DNA from: Macrocystis pyrifera
Lineage: Eukaryota > Sar > Phaeophyceae > Laminariales > Laminariaceae
Assembly (NCBI GenBank): GCA_031763025.1
Contig: JASSKH010000037.1
Location: 3,162,001-3,226,000 of the forward strand
DNA length: 64,000 nucleotides
Direction of reading: 5' to 3'
The translations under genes and the position numbers were made by a program. How positions within the stretch are numbered: position 1 is the stretch's first letter; the number at the start of each line of letters is the position of its first letter. Shown in pieces: positions 1-11,221 of the stretch. The notes under the pieces were generated by a model. That model searched no databases. It was not told the origin of the DNA and saw only the letters and a program-made list of their open reading frames with translations.

Positions 1-263
1 AAGGTTCACGAAAAACTGAATTGAAACTTACACGACAGGATGTTTCGAACGCCCTGGAACTCGTTCTTACGGTTTGCCGGCGAATAATACGTGTTTTTTC
101 CGGGGACATTCCTACATGATACCTGGTACATACCAGTGACATGAGACGTATAACCTCAACTATGCTGGCAACATGGACTGCACTCACAGGCTCAATCACA
201 GCTTTGGTAGCAGTTGTCATGCCTACGGGCAGGATTTCATGTGCCAAAGCGCGGCCCCGCTAT

Positions 264-1812
264 TTAGCGCATGCGAGTATACCGGACTAAAAAGGGTGAA
301 AAAAAATACTCGGAGCACCAAGAGACGGAGCGTGCGAATGGGCTTGCCTGAAATTCTGTGGCGAGTTTCGCAAGCTCTTCTGGTGTTTTGGGAAACTTCA
401 TGACCCCAATCTTTGAGCTGCATTTGATGATGGCGTCCACAACTTGATGGGAGCACTCATAGCACGCCGTGCGAGACACACCATGAATGTCCTGCAGATC
501 CAAGTAGGAAGCCCCGGCGCAAAAACGCACGGCGATGGCCACGCGACTCTCGACGCTGATAACTCCCGATTTGGTCCTCACGCCTGTGAAGCAGAGAGCA
601 TACACGACAGAGGTGTGAATGTCGGTGACAGGATGCTCTTGTGTGTGCAGTGAAAGTGCGGAAGACCCATGTCCTGAGGTGCGCCCGATCGGGGCCTCCC
701 GACACGCTTTTTACTCGTCCATGTTCAATACAGTTTACGGTTCTAATTGCCTAAAAGCGTTACTCGCAAACGTACGTGCAAGTCAAAAGCTACCAGGGCG
801 CAATTACTGCTCATATGCGGGGTATGAAGGGGGGGCTATAGCGTGCAGTGCGCACCCGCGGTTGAGCAACATTATGTTAAGGGGAAAAGGCTCACATCGG
901 CACTAACAATAAGAAAATGAAGAAACACAGTTGAGCAGTTGGACCAACTCTGAATCCAATACAATAGAGTTAGGTCAAGGTCGCAAAAAAGAAGGCATTG
1001 AGCCTGGACACCAAACTGACGTTTCTCAACACCGGGTGCTCACTGCATGCGCTGAGCAAATCACAACTACACCAGTACTGCATATACGGAGGAATCCTCC
1101 ACCAATGATATCAGAGCGCGTTGATGCGACCCATTGCGCTGGTTACTTCTTGTGAGAGATGCGAAGTGTCGACAATCTGCGAAGAAGTTGTTCAAAGATC
1201 GGCACTTCGTAACAGGCACCGCGAAATGAAACCGGTACACCAGGTACCAGGTACTGCAACATGAGATTGATACACCAGGTACCAGGTATGTGATACACGA
1301 GTACTGGCACCTGGTATACCGGAGGCACCAGAGTAAGCAAATCAGTTCGCGGGCGCGTACCACCACTGTTGTATGTACAGCGGGTGCCATGCATTGTTGT
1401 GCAATGTACATACTTACAGCAGCACAGCAGTGTAGGCCAGTCCTACCCGTCCAACGCATGAAACCTGTACACGTACGTACTCGTGTGCTTGTACTCTATT
1501 TTTCCATGTTTTATTTTTAAGAAAGTGCCGACGTACACAACTTCGACCACACTCACGTGCGAACTTCTCATCGCGCTCGATGACAGGGCGAAGGATCTCA
1601 ACCAGCTTGTTGAACGCCGGCTCATCCATGCGATACTTCCTCCGGAAGCTGTTGTCTGCCGTCGAAGTCTCTGCGTGATCGTCCCAGTCGAGACGCTTGC
1701 GGTTCATCGCTCCAGCTCTCAACTCCGGCGTTACCTCCCGATCGGCTGCTACCCAGGCCATCGTGGCGGCCACGGCTTCCTCTTCCTGCTGATGTTGCAG
1801 TAGTAGCAGCAT
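264..1812 (-). CDS. PIF/Harbinger-type transposase, N-terminal part (two exons)
   Basis: The minus strand carries a two-exon reading frame. Exon 1 (1812-1557) starts at an ATG and ends at a GTGAGT donor. Exon 2 starts at 583 after a pyrimidine-rich CACAG acceptor, and the intron is about 973 nt. The join is phase 1 and in frame. Exon 1 has FRRKYRMDEPAFNKLVEIL and exon 2 has RFCAGASYLDLQDIHGVSR then FPKTPEELAKLA. This matches the region upstream of the catalytic domain in PIF/Harbinger (HARBI1-like, DDE_4) transposases. These enzymes cut and paste DNA at TWA targets. The DDE catalytic core and GALDG-type motif are not visible here. Either it continues left of base 1, beyond a possible GC-type donor near 347, or it is lost. 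Family is fairly secure, intactness is not. Confidence 0.6.
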
Positions 1813-1985
1813 GTTAACCTGCGCCGCTGGGCTTCTTCACGCTCTCTCTCTTCTTCGCGCTCTGCCTCCTCTTCGCGCTCTTCACGCTCGTCGCGCTCCT
1901 GCCACCTCTTGCGACGCTTCTGCCTCCTCTCGCGACGTTCCTCATATCGTTGGCTCCGCTCCTCTTCCCGCTGTCCCTCCTCCAT
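1749..1985 (-). other. Glu/Arg-rich low-complexity stretch upstream of the transposase ATG
   Basis: On the minus strand this stretch reads as a long run of alternating E and R residues, consistent with a charged single alpha helix or coiled coil. It lies immediately upstream of and overlaps the start of the Harbinger-like frame, but in a different phase. It could be an upstream exon, a 5' leader, or simple-sequence DNA that happens to be open. No domain is recognisable. Confidence 0.3.
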
Positions 1986-2029
1986 CCTCTTCCAGGTTTC
2001 GGGCCTGTCTATAGCCCGTGCCTCGCGTT

Positions 2030-2825
2030 TTCTTTGGGCAGCCGCTCACCGTCCGTAGTATATTGATTTAGGTCGCAATCGGCAAAGGACGCAGAGTCTG
2101 TGATGCCCGGGGTGGAGTCCGGACTGGGCCCCACGTGGGGCTTGTAGTGCCTTGATCAGGCGTATTTCGAGGCACGTCAAAAAGTCACGAATCGTGATTT
2201 TGATTTCTTAGGGCCGTTCCTAAAGAACCAAAAAAAAATCACGATTCGTGATTTTTAGGCCAAAAGATCACGATCCGTGACATTTCAGTTCTAACGAAAA
2301 AAGCCTAAAAACGTCGCGTTTCGTGATATTTTCAAATAGCCAAAGTTCTGATATTTCAAACCCAACGTGTTTTGGGGGTGTGGAGCAAACTCTCGAGGGT
2401 GGGGCACGGCCAGGCCGGGCTGGGCCGTCCGCACCTGGCCCAGCCCGTGACATATTCGAATTGCGGGCCGAAGCCTGACCCAGCCTGCGAGATTCCAACG
2501 TCACCGGCCGTCGGCCGAGCTCGTTTCGCGAGATTACATCTCGCAGGCCGTCGGCCCGGCCTGGCCTGTGACATCCCCAGGTCATTTTCGCGTTTGTCTT
2601 CCAGCAGTGGCTCCTCCTCCTGGAAATTTCGAGGCCACAACCTCCTCGTTAGCCCGCGCCCAGCGGTGTCTTTGGGTAGCCACCCGTTGTCCACAAGCGG
2701 CGTACGAAGAAGAGTCTGCCATGCCCCTATACCGACCATCGGATACCGTTGGTGCACGTGGGTTGCGTAGTCCCTTGATCAGGCGTATTTTGAGACACGA
2801 CAAATGTCACGAATCGTGATTTTGT
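2030..2825. repeat. Diverged direct duplication (2030-2205 and 2650-2825)
   Basis: Two blocks share an order of matching segments: a CTTTGGG(C/T)AGCC(G/A)C segment, then CCTTGATCAGGCGTATTT, then TCACGAATCGTGATTTT. They are diverged in between and are separated by a GC-rich stretch (about 2396-2580) full of GGCC and GGGC words. The second copy leads directly into the palindromic units at 2831. This looks like a duplicated transposon end rather than a gene. Confidence 0.5.
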
Positions 2826-3088
2826 TTTTCTTAGGGAAAAGCTAAAAAAATTGGCGTCATGAATCGTGATTTTTTTTGTCGTGATTCACGACAAAAAAAT
2901 CACGATTCACGACAAAAATCTCACGAATCGTGATTTTTTTTGTTCGTTAGGAGTGGCCCTTAGGGAAAAGCTAAAACAATTGGCGTCATGAATCGTGATT
3001 TTTTTTGTCGTGAATCACGACAAAAAAATCACGATTCACGACAAAAATATCACGATTCGTGATTTTTTTTGTTCGTTAGGAATGGCCC
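2211..3088. mobile_element. Palindrome-rich nonautonomous element flanked by TTA, PIF/Harbinger-like
   Basis: The left end reads GGGCCGTTCCTAAAGAAC and the right end, read inverted, GGGCCATTCCTAACGAAC. TTA lies directly outside both ends (2208-2210 and 3089-3091). A 3-bp TWA target duplication with GGG...CCC ends is characteristic of PIF/Harbinger, and a transposase of that class lies just to the left. The interior holds no recognisable gene. It contains many copies of the near-palindrome ATCACGA(A/T)TCGTGAT and a tandem duplication at its right end. It may be nested rather than one unit, because a second internal copy of the right terminus lies at about 2941-2959. Confidence 0.55.
2831..3088. 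repeat. Two 129-bp tandem units made of inverted ATCACGAATCGTGAT motifs
   Basis: Units 2831-2959 and 2960-3088 are nearly identical. Each begins TTAGGGAAAAGCTAAAA and ends GTTCGTTAGGA(G/A)TGGCCC. Inside are alternating direct and inverted forms of TCACGAATCGTGA separated by runs of T or A, so single strands could fold into long hairpins. The same palindrome occurs at 2185-2200 and 2238-2256. Confidence 0.75.
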
Positions 3089-3091
3089 TTA

Positions 3092-4595
3092 TATACTGAC
3101 ATGTTCGTTCAATACCGCCGCTGATGACGGCTCGGTTCGAGTTTGATTTGTTGTCGCAACGTAGACCAGTTTATTTCCCCTCCGCCCATTCGCTGGACAA
3201 CACAGACACGATACAAACAGGCACGGTTCGAGAGACTTTGGCAACCATGCTTATCCAGATGACGGCGGACACACATCACACAGTAGACAGAGGTGAGCAC
3301 AGATACACCTGCCCTAAATGATGTCACCCATTCATGCGTTGTGCTTGTCGTCCAGGATATATATAATACCTGGTACGTTAGCTAGGACCCCCCCCCCCTC
3401 AACAACAGCACACTATGATGAGCCTACAGCTCGTAGCAGCAGCGCCAGCGGTAGCAGCAGTAGTGGCCGAGAGCTTGCCGCCGTCGATATTAGTAGATGC
3501 GTCGACAAAGTAAACCTAATGTGTCGACAACAGCTCGAGGTTAGATAAGCCGTAGGAGGACTACTACCAGTCCAGCTTTGACAACGGCCGACAGGTAAAC
3601 TGGGCGTTTGTTCAAATCCGACGACGTGCCCGACACTTTGCTGCAAATTTCAAAGACAAGGTTGACTCGGAAAAAAAACAATTGTATCAAGTATTGGAAG
3701 CTTGACGGTGATTTTGCTGCGATTGGCTGCGACGTTACTTTGCGTTGTTGTAGTTACACAGATACCACCACCCCCAGTCCTTCGCGAGCGAGCGCGGTTT
3801 CGTCGTTCGGCGCGATCCTGTCCTGTATTTATACCATCACGGCCAACTGCTGCTATCGACACCCCGCTAGGTCAACAACGGTGCAGAGACAGCGTCGAAT
3901 TCATGGGCCCGCTTCGACCCGAAATTCTCTTGGGGGCTATAGATTCCTTCAACGAACGCATGTTTGTGGGCAGTACACGGTGAGTTGTGTTTTAAATTAC
4001 TGTAGCGAAAGGTGTTCGATGCACTCACTGATATGATAGGCCAAGCCTGAGTCAGTTCATAGAAGCCCCTCCAGGGTATATTTATATTATCGCTTAGAAT
4101 ACACAAGACAAGGGAGAAAGAGGGAGAACATGAAGTACACACACACAAGAAGAAGTGAGAAAGCGGCGGACAAGATACGTCGCAACCCGCTGACCGTTCC
4201 ACACAAAGAAACACGCATATTTCCTGTGTGGAACTCCCCAATACCGTTACACATGAATCCATACACCAAGTGAGTACGTGAGCACTCCGAACAGCCCCTC
4301 TGCTCTCTACTTGGTGAATGGGATAACCAAACATCGCTCATGATAAAGTACCATGCCATGGTGATAAACCACGATCACCTAAAATCCAAATCCAAGGTAT
4401 TGTACTCAAAGATAAGTACATGTCAAGACCACCAATGACTCAAATCAGAATATCACAAACACAAGTATCAAAGTCTCAAATCTCACAAATAAAGAAACTC
4501 AATCTTCATATCTCAGAAAAGTGTACCACAAGAACAGCTGCTCACAACCCGAAAAATAATATATCGGAGAAAAATAAAATCAACTCCTCAAATCT
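3092..4595. other. No gene recognised; one weak exon candidate
   Basis: About 1.5 kb without a recognisable domain. An open stretch on the plus strand (about 3702-3980) ends at a good donor (CACG|GTGAGT). Its apparent hydrophobic N-terminus begins at a TTG, not an ATG, so the signal-peptide impression is not reliable. Short CA-rich and A-rich tracts lie at 4130-4150 and 4420-4595. Confidence 0.3.
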
Positions 4596-4861
4596 TATTG
4601 ATTGTACTCAGATACACGACATATAAGATCCATAGGTAGATTGGGGAGTTCCACGCTGGAAAGGAATTCCGGCAGTAGGGTAATGGGATATCGGGGTAAT
4701 GCGGCCACCAATGCCACTCGTCAGGTGCAACCCTACACTGCATGTGAGGCGAGTCAACTCGACAGCTCGGATATAATACAAGAGGAGTTCCGTGTTACTG
4801 TCTGGAGTCAACCACGCGTTCCCGTGCCAGCTGCGCCTATACCTTTAGAGATCAATCAACA
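4596..4861 (+). repeat. 5' LTR of Copia copy 1
   Basis: 266 bp, TATTGATTG...CAATCAACA, with short inverted ends. It contains TATAAG near position 25 of the LTR and a conserved 3' part ending CTATACCTTTAGAGATCAAT. It appears identical to 7637-7902. Confidence 0.85.
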
Positions 4862-7636
4862 CACTAGTGAGTCCGGCGATCTTCTATTGGCAAGCGTAGC
4901 CAAGGCCAACCTAGAGAGGTGGGAACCTGCTTCGGCATGCCTAGTTTCGAGGACATGCCCAGTCAAGAAGCCAGCGTGGAGAGTGAAAAGACCATAGAGG
5001 AGATGAAGTAGAAAATAGAGGTCCTGGAGGAAAGGACGTGTGTGTGAGAAGAGTGAGGAGATGCCGCACCAGGAGAGCAGCAGCGATCCCAGCGGGGCCA
5101 AGTTTGAGCCGGACCTGGTAGAATCGCTTGGCACTGGTGGCGAAGGCGCTGGAGAGTAGTAGTTGCAGGGACAGCAGCAGCTCCAGCAGCACCGTCAGCA
5201 ACGTCGGCAGTCAGAGGATTGCTGCACTTTTGTTGCGACGATGAAGCGCATGCAGTAAGCACCGTTACCGCCGCCGTCGTGTCGACCGCCGCGTAACCGT
5301 CGCTGCTGCAACACCCCGGGATAGCCAGGCATCTGCCTGAACCTGTGGGTTCGCTGCGCGCTGGCGACATAAATGTAGAACGTATATTTTTATATGAAAG
5401 AGAGAGTTTGGCCGGCTGGAGCCGGGACGGACGGTGGAGACGTGGAGACCGCGGGAGCGACGCTGAAAGCGTTCTGGCAGAATCCGCCTGGACTGCTGAA
5501 GCACCACGCCCGCAGGTGGTTGATGGGGGGGACGTTGCCCCCGAGGAAGGAGTCGAAGGAGAGCGTGAAGATGGGCGCAGGGGGAGGAGTCTGCATCATC
5601 ATCTGTTCGGGATGCGGTGCCATAAGAGAGAGGAGGAAAGAGAAGGGATCGAGGCGCCACCGGCAGGGACTTACGTCCGCACCAGGCACGTTTGGCTTTG
5701 TTGATTGACTGCTACTGCTGTGGTGATTTTCGTTTTTAACTTGATTGTGTATCGATTTGAGAGTAGGAGAGAATCTGCGAACATTGGAGATTCAGATTTA
5801 TTTGGGAATACTGGAAATGAAATGAGATGAACAGACGTATACGTACGTATACGTATACGTATAGCTTCCCTCACTGAAGTTTTTCTGTAGACGTACTGCT
5901 GTAGGACTATGACGTCTGTCTGTTTTATGGTTGACTGGTCGAGGGCTCTGAGCATCGACACGAGTACAACAGGAAGAGGTGTATGTGATGAACCCTTGTG
6001 CCCAACTACAGCAACACGTCTGTTTGCGGCATTTCACATATTTACATCTTTGTATGCGGCTATCTCGTTTTTGAGTTGTCGGGTTGGTGTGTAGCACGAC
6101 CCGCGCCACTTGTTACGTGCTAAAGGCAAGATATTTATTTGCGGACGGAGTAATATACTATACGAGTACAGCAGCAGCAGAAGTAGTATGGTACTGTGAG
6201 CTGAGACGAAAACGGTTTACTTGGCACTGCTGTATATGTTCATCAAGTATGTACTGCAGCATATGTAGTGGTCGAGGAATACATGGGTTTGATGTGGGAC
6301 CAGATATTCTCGTTTACAAGTAGCTGTGTATTTGCAGTAGCATTTGAGAAGTTATCTATACCAAAGAGGAGTTTGCAAGCAGTGCATATGCAGACCTAAT
6401 CGCTCGAATGCACGCCCCATCCCTTCTGTATGCCGGGTCAATGCTGCGGAGGCGACGTTTGATTTCACCCAGGAGGAATAGCTGGATGACCCGAGCTGCG
6501 GTGACGCCATGAGACCGAACGGAGAGGCAGCCGCGGCGGAGGCAACAGCAGTAGTGTTCGGGGCATCGGGGTGATTCTTACTGAAATGTGGTTGCCTTTG
6601 AATCTGGATGAATACTTTCTTTGCTTGTATTTTGGAATTGTTATTCTGGTCGATTTGGAGTCCGCGAGAGTTTTTGCTGTTTCGAGTAGTTTCAATATCA
6701 AATAAAATTCAAGTGAAGGAATGCATGCTATCTCGCATTACCGTCGCGATCTGTGTATCTATGGCGGGAGTAGGGGACAAGGGGAGACCCTTGTCCGGGG
6801 GAACGGGATTCCTCGCGACCTCTGGCATTTATTTTCTTGGCTTAATTTTTATTTTGATGAGTAGGACTACTGTGATACTTTATAGGATTTGCATTAATTC
6901 CTCATGAAATAGAGGGAGATTTTTTGGATAAGGTTGAAGAGAGACTATGAAGCGCCTGGGGGCGTGTGCGGTCCATAGGAAATGTTTTCCGATTTGGAAG
7001 GTTTGGGTAGTATTTCGGGAATTGACAGTTTGATTTTTTTGGTTCTTGGAAATTTGTGCTTTTGTTCAAAGTCAGTACTGACTGAGTGGTCTGGCAGGTA
7101 GTGCTATATAATTCCCTAGGGTGGGTCGGGAGTTGAAGTCTCGCCGAATTCGCAAGTTGATCTTTTCGAGCGTGCGCGCTGGAGACAATACGAATGATTA
7201 TGATAGTGTGCCTGTAGACACCAGTAGCGTTTGGCGAGGGGAGGGCCCCGGAGATCACTGTACTAAGTCGACGAGATTCCACTGAATATATTTTGACCAA
7301 TTCCGCGGAAAATGCCGTTTTACCTGACTGAGTCCGAGAAGAATGCCGTTTTACCTGGCATTGGATTTCGAGAGTTTTATGTGTTTGCAACAGAGAGGCT
7401 GGGGATTTGAGCATTTGAATACTGATTTTGAGGGTTTGAGTGTTGATTCAAGTATTTGATTTTTGGGTTACAGATTGGATTTTTGACTTTCTGAGTTTGA
7501 TTCGAGTTGATCTTTTTATTGAGATGTATCAGCCCTGCGATGTCGTACATTTTCATGTGCAGAGCTGAGGGGTATGTTGCTCATGCACAGGAGCAGGGGG
7601 GATATGAGTATGGTCGTGTATATTGAGTAGGGGGGA

Positions 7637-7902
7637 TATTGATTGTACTCAGATACACGACATATAAGATCCATAGGTAGATTGGGGAGTTCCACGCTGG
7701 AAAGGAATTCCGGCAGTAGGGTAATGGGATATCGGGGTAATGCGGCCACCAATGCCACTCGTCAGGTGCAACCCTACACTGCATGTGAGGCGAGTCAACT
7801 CGACAGCTCGGATATAATACAAGAGGAGTTCCGTGTTACTGTCTGGAGTCAACCACGCGTTCCCGTGCCAGCTGCGCCTATACCTTTAGAGATCAATCAA
7901 CA
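7637..7902 (+). repeat. 3' LTR of Copia copy 1
   Basis: 266 bp, apparently identical to 4596-4861, preceded by a polypurine tract and followed by the target duplication AATCT. Confidence 0.85.
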
Positions 7903-8812
7903 AATCTCGACTGTAAAAATCAAGGCAGCCAAGCTCAGAAAAATACAAAATTAACTCCTTGCATCATTTATATATTTATGCAGTCCCTTTTTGGGTTAGA
8001 CTCTCCATCTCAATCAAGCACCAATCCAATGTGACCTCGCTACAGGGGACACACTAAATTCAGTCAAATGGCAACGAGAACCTAGACTTTCGTCCCTGAA
8101 ATAACGCCCCAGTTTAGTGCGGTCGACTTTGTATACTACAGATTTCAATTCCGCATTACGTACGTAGATACATATTCAGTATAATAATGTTGTACCAGGT
8201 ATTATATATAGTAGTTCCAAATATTTCAGCTTTCCTGCTACAGCCATCTTCTTCCAGCCCCAACGGAACGGGAAAAAAAGCATCACTCATGAATCACGAT
8301 CGATTCCTCAACTCAGGAAATCCATAAACTTGAGAAACCCAGTACAGGTATAGTGTAACACTGTATGGTCCCCCTTGTGCCCGTACTTGGCCTTGCAAAC
8401 AGCAGGGGGAGCGGAGGGGGGTTAGGTACTCGATGTCATGCATGACCACTCTTCTATCATGACTATAGGCCCTCGCATCGCTACAATGCCGGGACGGAGC
8501 ACGCCGGATTGTCACCGATGACATACGCATAAAACAACTCCGTACTGCCGCCTCTTACTGCGGCCGTACATGTACGTACCAGTATCATAGACTAAAAAAA
8601 CAGAATTCCAGAAATGACGCACTCAGCTATCAACTATCATGTCATCAACCATTAATCCACACCTAAATCACTTGAATAGAAATACCCGTAATTTTAATGC
8701 ACTCGTGTTTTACCACAAATGACTTGGTTTAGTGCTAAAGATCCTAATTTCGAGAATAATTGAATAGGGATGAAGCACACGACCAAAAATGAGTCTCCTC
8801 GTCATTTAACTC
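7903..8812. other. No gene recognised
   Basis: About 900 bp of AT-moderate sequence with no convincing open frame, splice pattern or transposon end. A TACCAGGTATTATATATA stretch lies near 8190. Confidence 0.4.
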
Positions 8813-9126
8813 GAATAAACAGCACAGCAGCAATATATCGTAGCTACACTCGTCCGGGCACGACAGGAGGCTACCGCAAAGCTACCTCTGACGCTCATCG
8901 CATACCCTACCAAACGCTGATTCACTCATTAACAGGTCAACCTCAACAACGCGCAACGTGTCCTGCTCAAAATATCAACGCGAATAAACAGCACAGCAGC
9001 AATATATCGTAGCTACACTCCTCCGGGCACGACAGGAGGCTACCGCAAAGTTACCTCTGACGCTCATCGCGTACCCTACCAAACGCTGATTCACTCATAA
9101 ACAGGTCAACCTCAACAACGCGCAAG
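8813..9126. repeat. 169-bp tandem duplication
   Basis: Copy 1 (8813-8981) and copy 2 (8982-9126, shorter) both begin GAATAAACAGCACAGCAGCA. They share the GTAGCTACACTC core and the block ending TCAACAACGCGCAA. Differences are few, so the duplication is fairly recent. A poly-G run (9126-9138) follows. Confidence 0.75.
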
Positions 9127-9349
9127 GGGGGGGGGGGGTGGGCGTCAGGGGGAGGGCAAAATACAGCAGTCATCAAAAACATACCGCTGACAAAAAAAAC
9201 AAATCCATCGTATCTCAAAATGTCGGCCCAAAGCAATACGCGTGCGGTACAGTAAAACCAAATCATCCAACCAAACCGAACAAACCAAGAAAACTAAAAT
9301 ACAACCTGTAATTTCCATCAAACTCCCAGCTTCCAACTCTCGGTCTCCT

Positions 9350-9859
9350 TCATCTTCCTTTAACTCGTGTCCGCTTCATTCTCGTCCTCCGACGCAGCCT
9401 GCTCTGCCACCCTCGGTCAGCCATGCGGGCTCTCCCTCCATTGCCCTTCTCCCGCCTTGCTCTCCGCCTCACTGTGGCCGTTCTCGGCTCCGGACACCCC
9501 TCCATCACCTCGGGGATCCTCATTTCCTCCACGCTGTTTTCTGCACCGGGTTCGTCGGACGGCTCCTCCTCGGGTGCAAGCATACCAGCGATGCCGTACT
9601 TGCTCCGATGCGCATCGCTTATAACCCTTCGTGATGCCTCGTCTATTTTCGTAGGCGACGGCTCCTGCCGGCCAAATAGGCGTCCTTGCTCACGCGTACC
9701 CTCTGGTACGCTCTCTCTCGCGCGCGGGGAAGTCCCTCCCGCGTCGTCGATGATCGGCAAGGTTGGAGGAGCATTCAGCTCAGTCTCACCGAGCAACTGC
9801 CTGTGCATCGCCCGCGTGTTGTACTCCATTACGTCCTCGCCGTGTGTACCATCGGGCAC
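9350..9859 (-). CDS. Unidentified minus-strand open frame, charged C-terminus
   Basis: The frame encodes about 170 residues with no family I recognise. The C-terminal third is Arg/Lys-rich (for example RRRARREKGNGGRARMADRG). It follows, on the same strand, the Q-rich and zinc-knuckle frames at 10239-10954, so all may be exons of one gene. A 146-bp direct duplication (9765-9828 and 9911-9974) covers the start of the frame. It could also be a transposon-encoded protein. Confidence 0.3.
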   Translation of the reverse strand: MPDGTHGEDVMEYNTRAMHRQLLGETELNAPPTLPIIDDAGGTSPRARESVPEGTREQGRLFGRQEPSPTKIDEASRRVISDAHRSKYGIAGMLAPEEEPSDEPGAENSVEEMRIPEVMEGCPEPRTATVRRRARREKGNGGRARMADRGWQSRLRRRTRMKRTRVKGR

Positions 9860-9989
9860 ATATTTTCTCGCGTTCGGGGAATCCCTCCAGCCGCGATAGT
9901 CGGCCGGCTTGGAAGAGCATTCCGCTCTGTCTCACCGGGCAACTGCCCCTGCATCGCCCGCGTGTTGTACTCCAGCCTCTCACCAACCT

Positions 9990-10126
<137 letters not shown>

Positions 10127-10238
10127 CTCCCTCGCTCTCATTTCCACAAGTACTCTTCGAAAAACCATCTGCCCGGCGTTCCGCATGAGGCGTAAAATAA
10201 GCAGAAATATACTGGCATGCAAACTGCCCGTTTGCACC

Positions 10239-10584
10239 TCACGCGGCCACAGCAGTCGCCCCAAAAGGCTGCCGCTGCTGCTGCACGCACTGGAGGAACT
10301 GCTGCCGTTGCTGCTCCTGGTCGAGCCTCCGCTGCTCGAGTTGCTGCCATTGCTTCTCGAGCTGCTTCTTGTATTGCTGTTGTTGTTGAAACTGTTGCTC
10401 GAGCCACTGCTGCTCCTCCTGTTGCTGCTGGTGTTGCTGCTGCTGCTGCTGCTGCACGCGCTGGAGGAACTGCTGCCGTTGCTGCTCCTGGTCGAGCCTC
10501 TGCTGCTCGAGTTGCTGCCGTTGCTTCTCGAGCTGCTGCTTGTATTGCTGCTGTTGTTGAAACTGTTGCTCGAGCCACTGCTGC

Positions 10585-10616
<32 letters not shown>

Positions 10617-10954
10617 GTGGTGGTGTTGCTGCCCCAGTTATCGTTGTCTCCGATCTGCGACCCACTGCTGCGGTGGCGGGGATGCCAGCTCGGCACTGGT
10701 GAGGACACGACTGTAATCGAAGTAGTGGTAGCCAGGAGGCAGCATTCCAGCGTCGAAGTAGGTATGGAGCGGTGGGGCCGGAGCGTCCATGAGTTGCACC
10801 ACCGCCCTACACTGCGGTAGGGCGTGACCAGTCCGCTCGCACGTTTTGCATCGGATCTCGACTGTGCCGATTGTGGCCATCTCGCTTCCACTCAGAGCCG
10901 AAACATATATCTCTCCCAGCAAGCCCCAATCAGCGAGCGCGTCCCATTGGAACA
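10239..10954 (-). CDS. Zinc-knuckle (CCHC) and glutamine-rich protein, partial
   Basis: On the minus strand the frame has a C-x2-C-x4-H-x4-C zinc knuckle, CKTCERTGHALPQC, at about 10809-10850. A Pro-rich segment follows, then a glutamine-rich coiled-coil-like region (about 10239-10620). The Q-rich region contains a 171-bp (57-codon) in-frame tandem duplication (10274-10444 and 10445-10615). CCHC knuckles bind nucleic acid. A stop separates the knuckle frame from the Q-rich frame, so an intron or decay lies between. The upstream end is cut by the Copia element at 10955. Host gene or old transposon protein cannot be decided here. Confidence 0.4.
10274..10615 (-). repeat. 171-bp in-frame tandem duplication in Q-rich frame
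   Basis: The marker TGGAGGAACTGCTGCCGTTG occurs at 10291 and at 10462, giving a period of 171 bp (57 codons). Both units encode a Q-rich segment with EKQ and LEQ motifs on the minus strand. The length keeps the frame. Confidence 0.8.
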
Positions 10955-11221
10955 TGTTGATTGTACTCAGATACACGACATCTAAGATCCATGGTAGATT
11001 GGGGAGTTACTCGCTGGAAAGGGATTCCGGCAGTAGGGTATTGGGATATCGGGGTAGTGTGTGCCCACCAATGCCACTCGTCAGGTGCAACCCTACACTG
11101 CATGTGAGGCGAGTCAACTCTACAGCGAGAATGTAATATAAGAGGAGTTCGTGTTTCATGTCTGGAGTCAGCCACGCGTTCCCGTGCCAGCTGAGCCTAT
11201 ACCTTTAGGGATCAATCAACA
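10955..11221 (+). repeat. 5' LTR of Copia copy 2
   Basis: 267 bp, TGTTGATTG...CAATCAACA, preceded by GAACA. Confidence 0.88.

Larger units (their letters stand above)
4596..7902 (+). mobile_element. Copia-family LTR element copy 1, nonautonomous, young
   Basis: The element has two 266-bp LTRs (4596-4861 and 7637-7902) that I could not tell apart by eye, and a perfect 5-bp target duplication AATCT (4591-4595 and 7903-7907). The LTRs start TATTGATTG and end CAATCAACA. A purine-rich tract (GTAGGGGGGA) precedes the 3' LTR. The interior shares its 5' leader and gag-like start and about 1 kb of 3' noncoding tail with the two other copies in the window. It lacks recognisable reverse transcriptase, integrase and RNase H, so it would need proteins supplied in trans. 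Identical LTRs point to a recent insertion. Confidence 0.85.

Noticed and set aside
3702-3983. Frame with an apparent signal peptide
   Set aside because: The start codon is TTG rather than ATG, and no other support was found.
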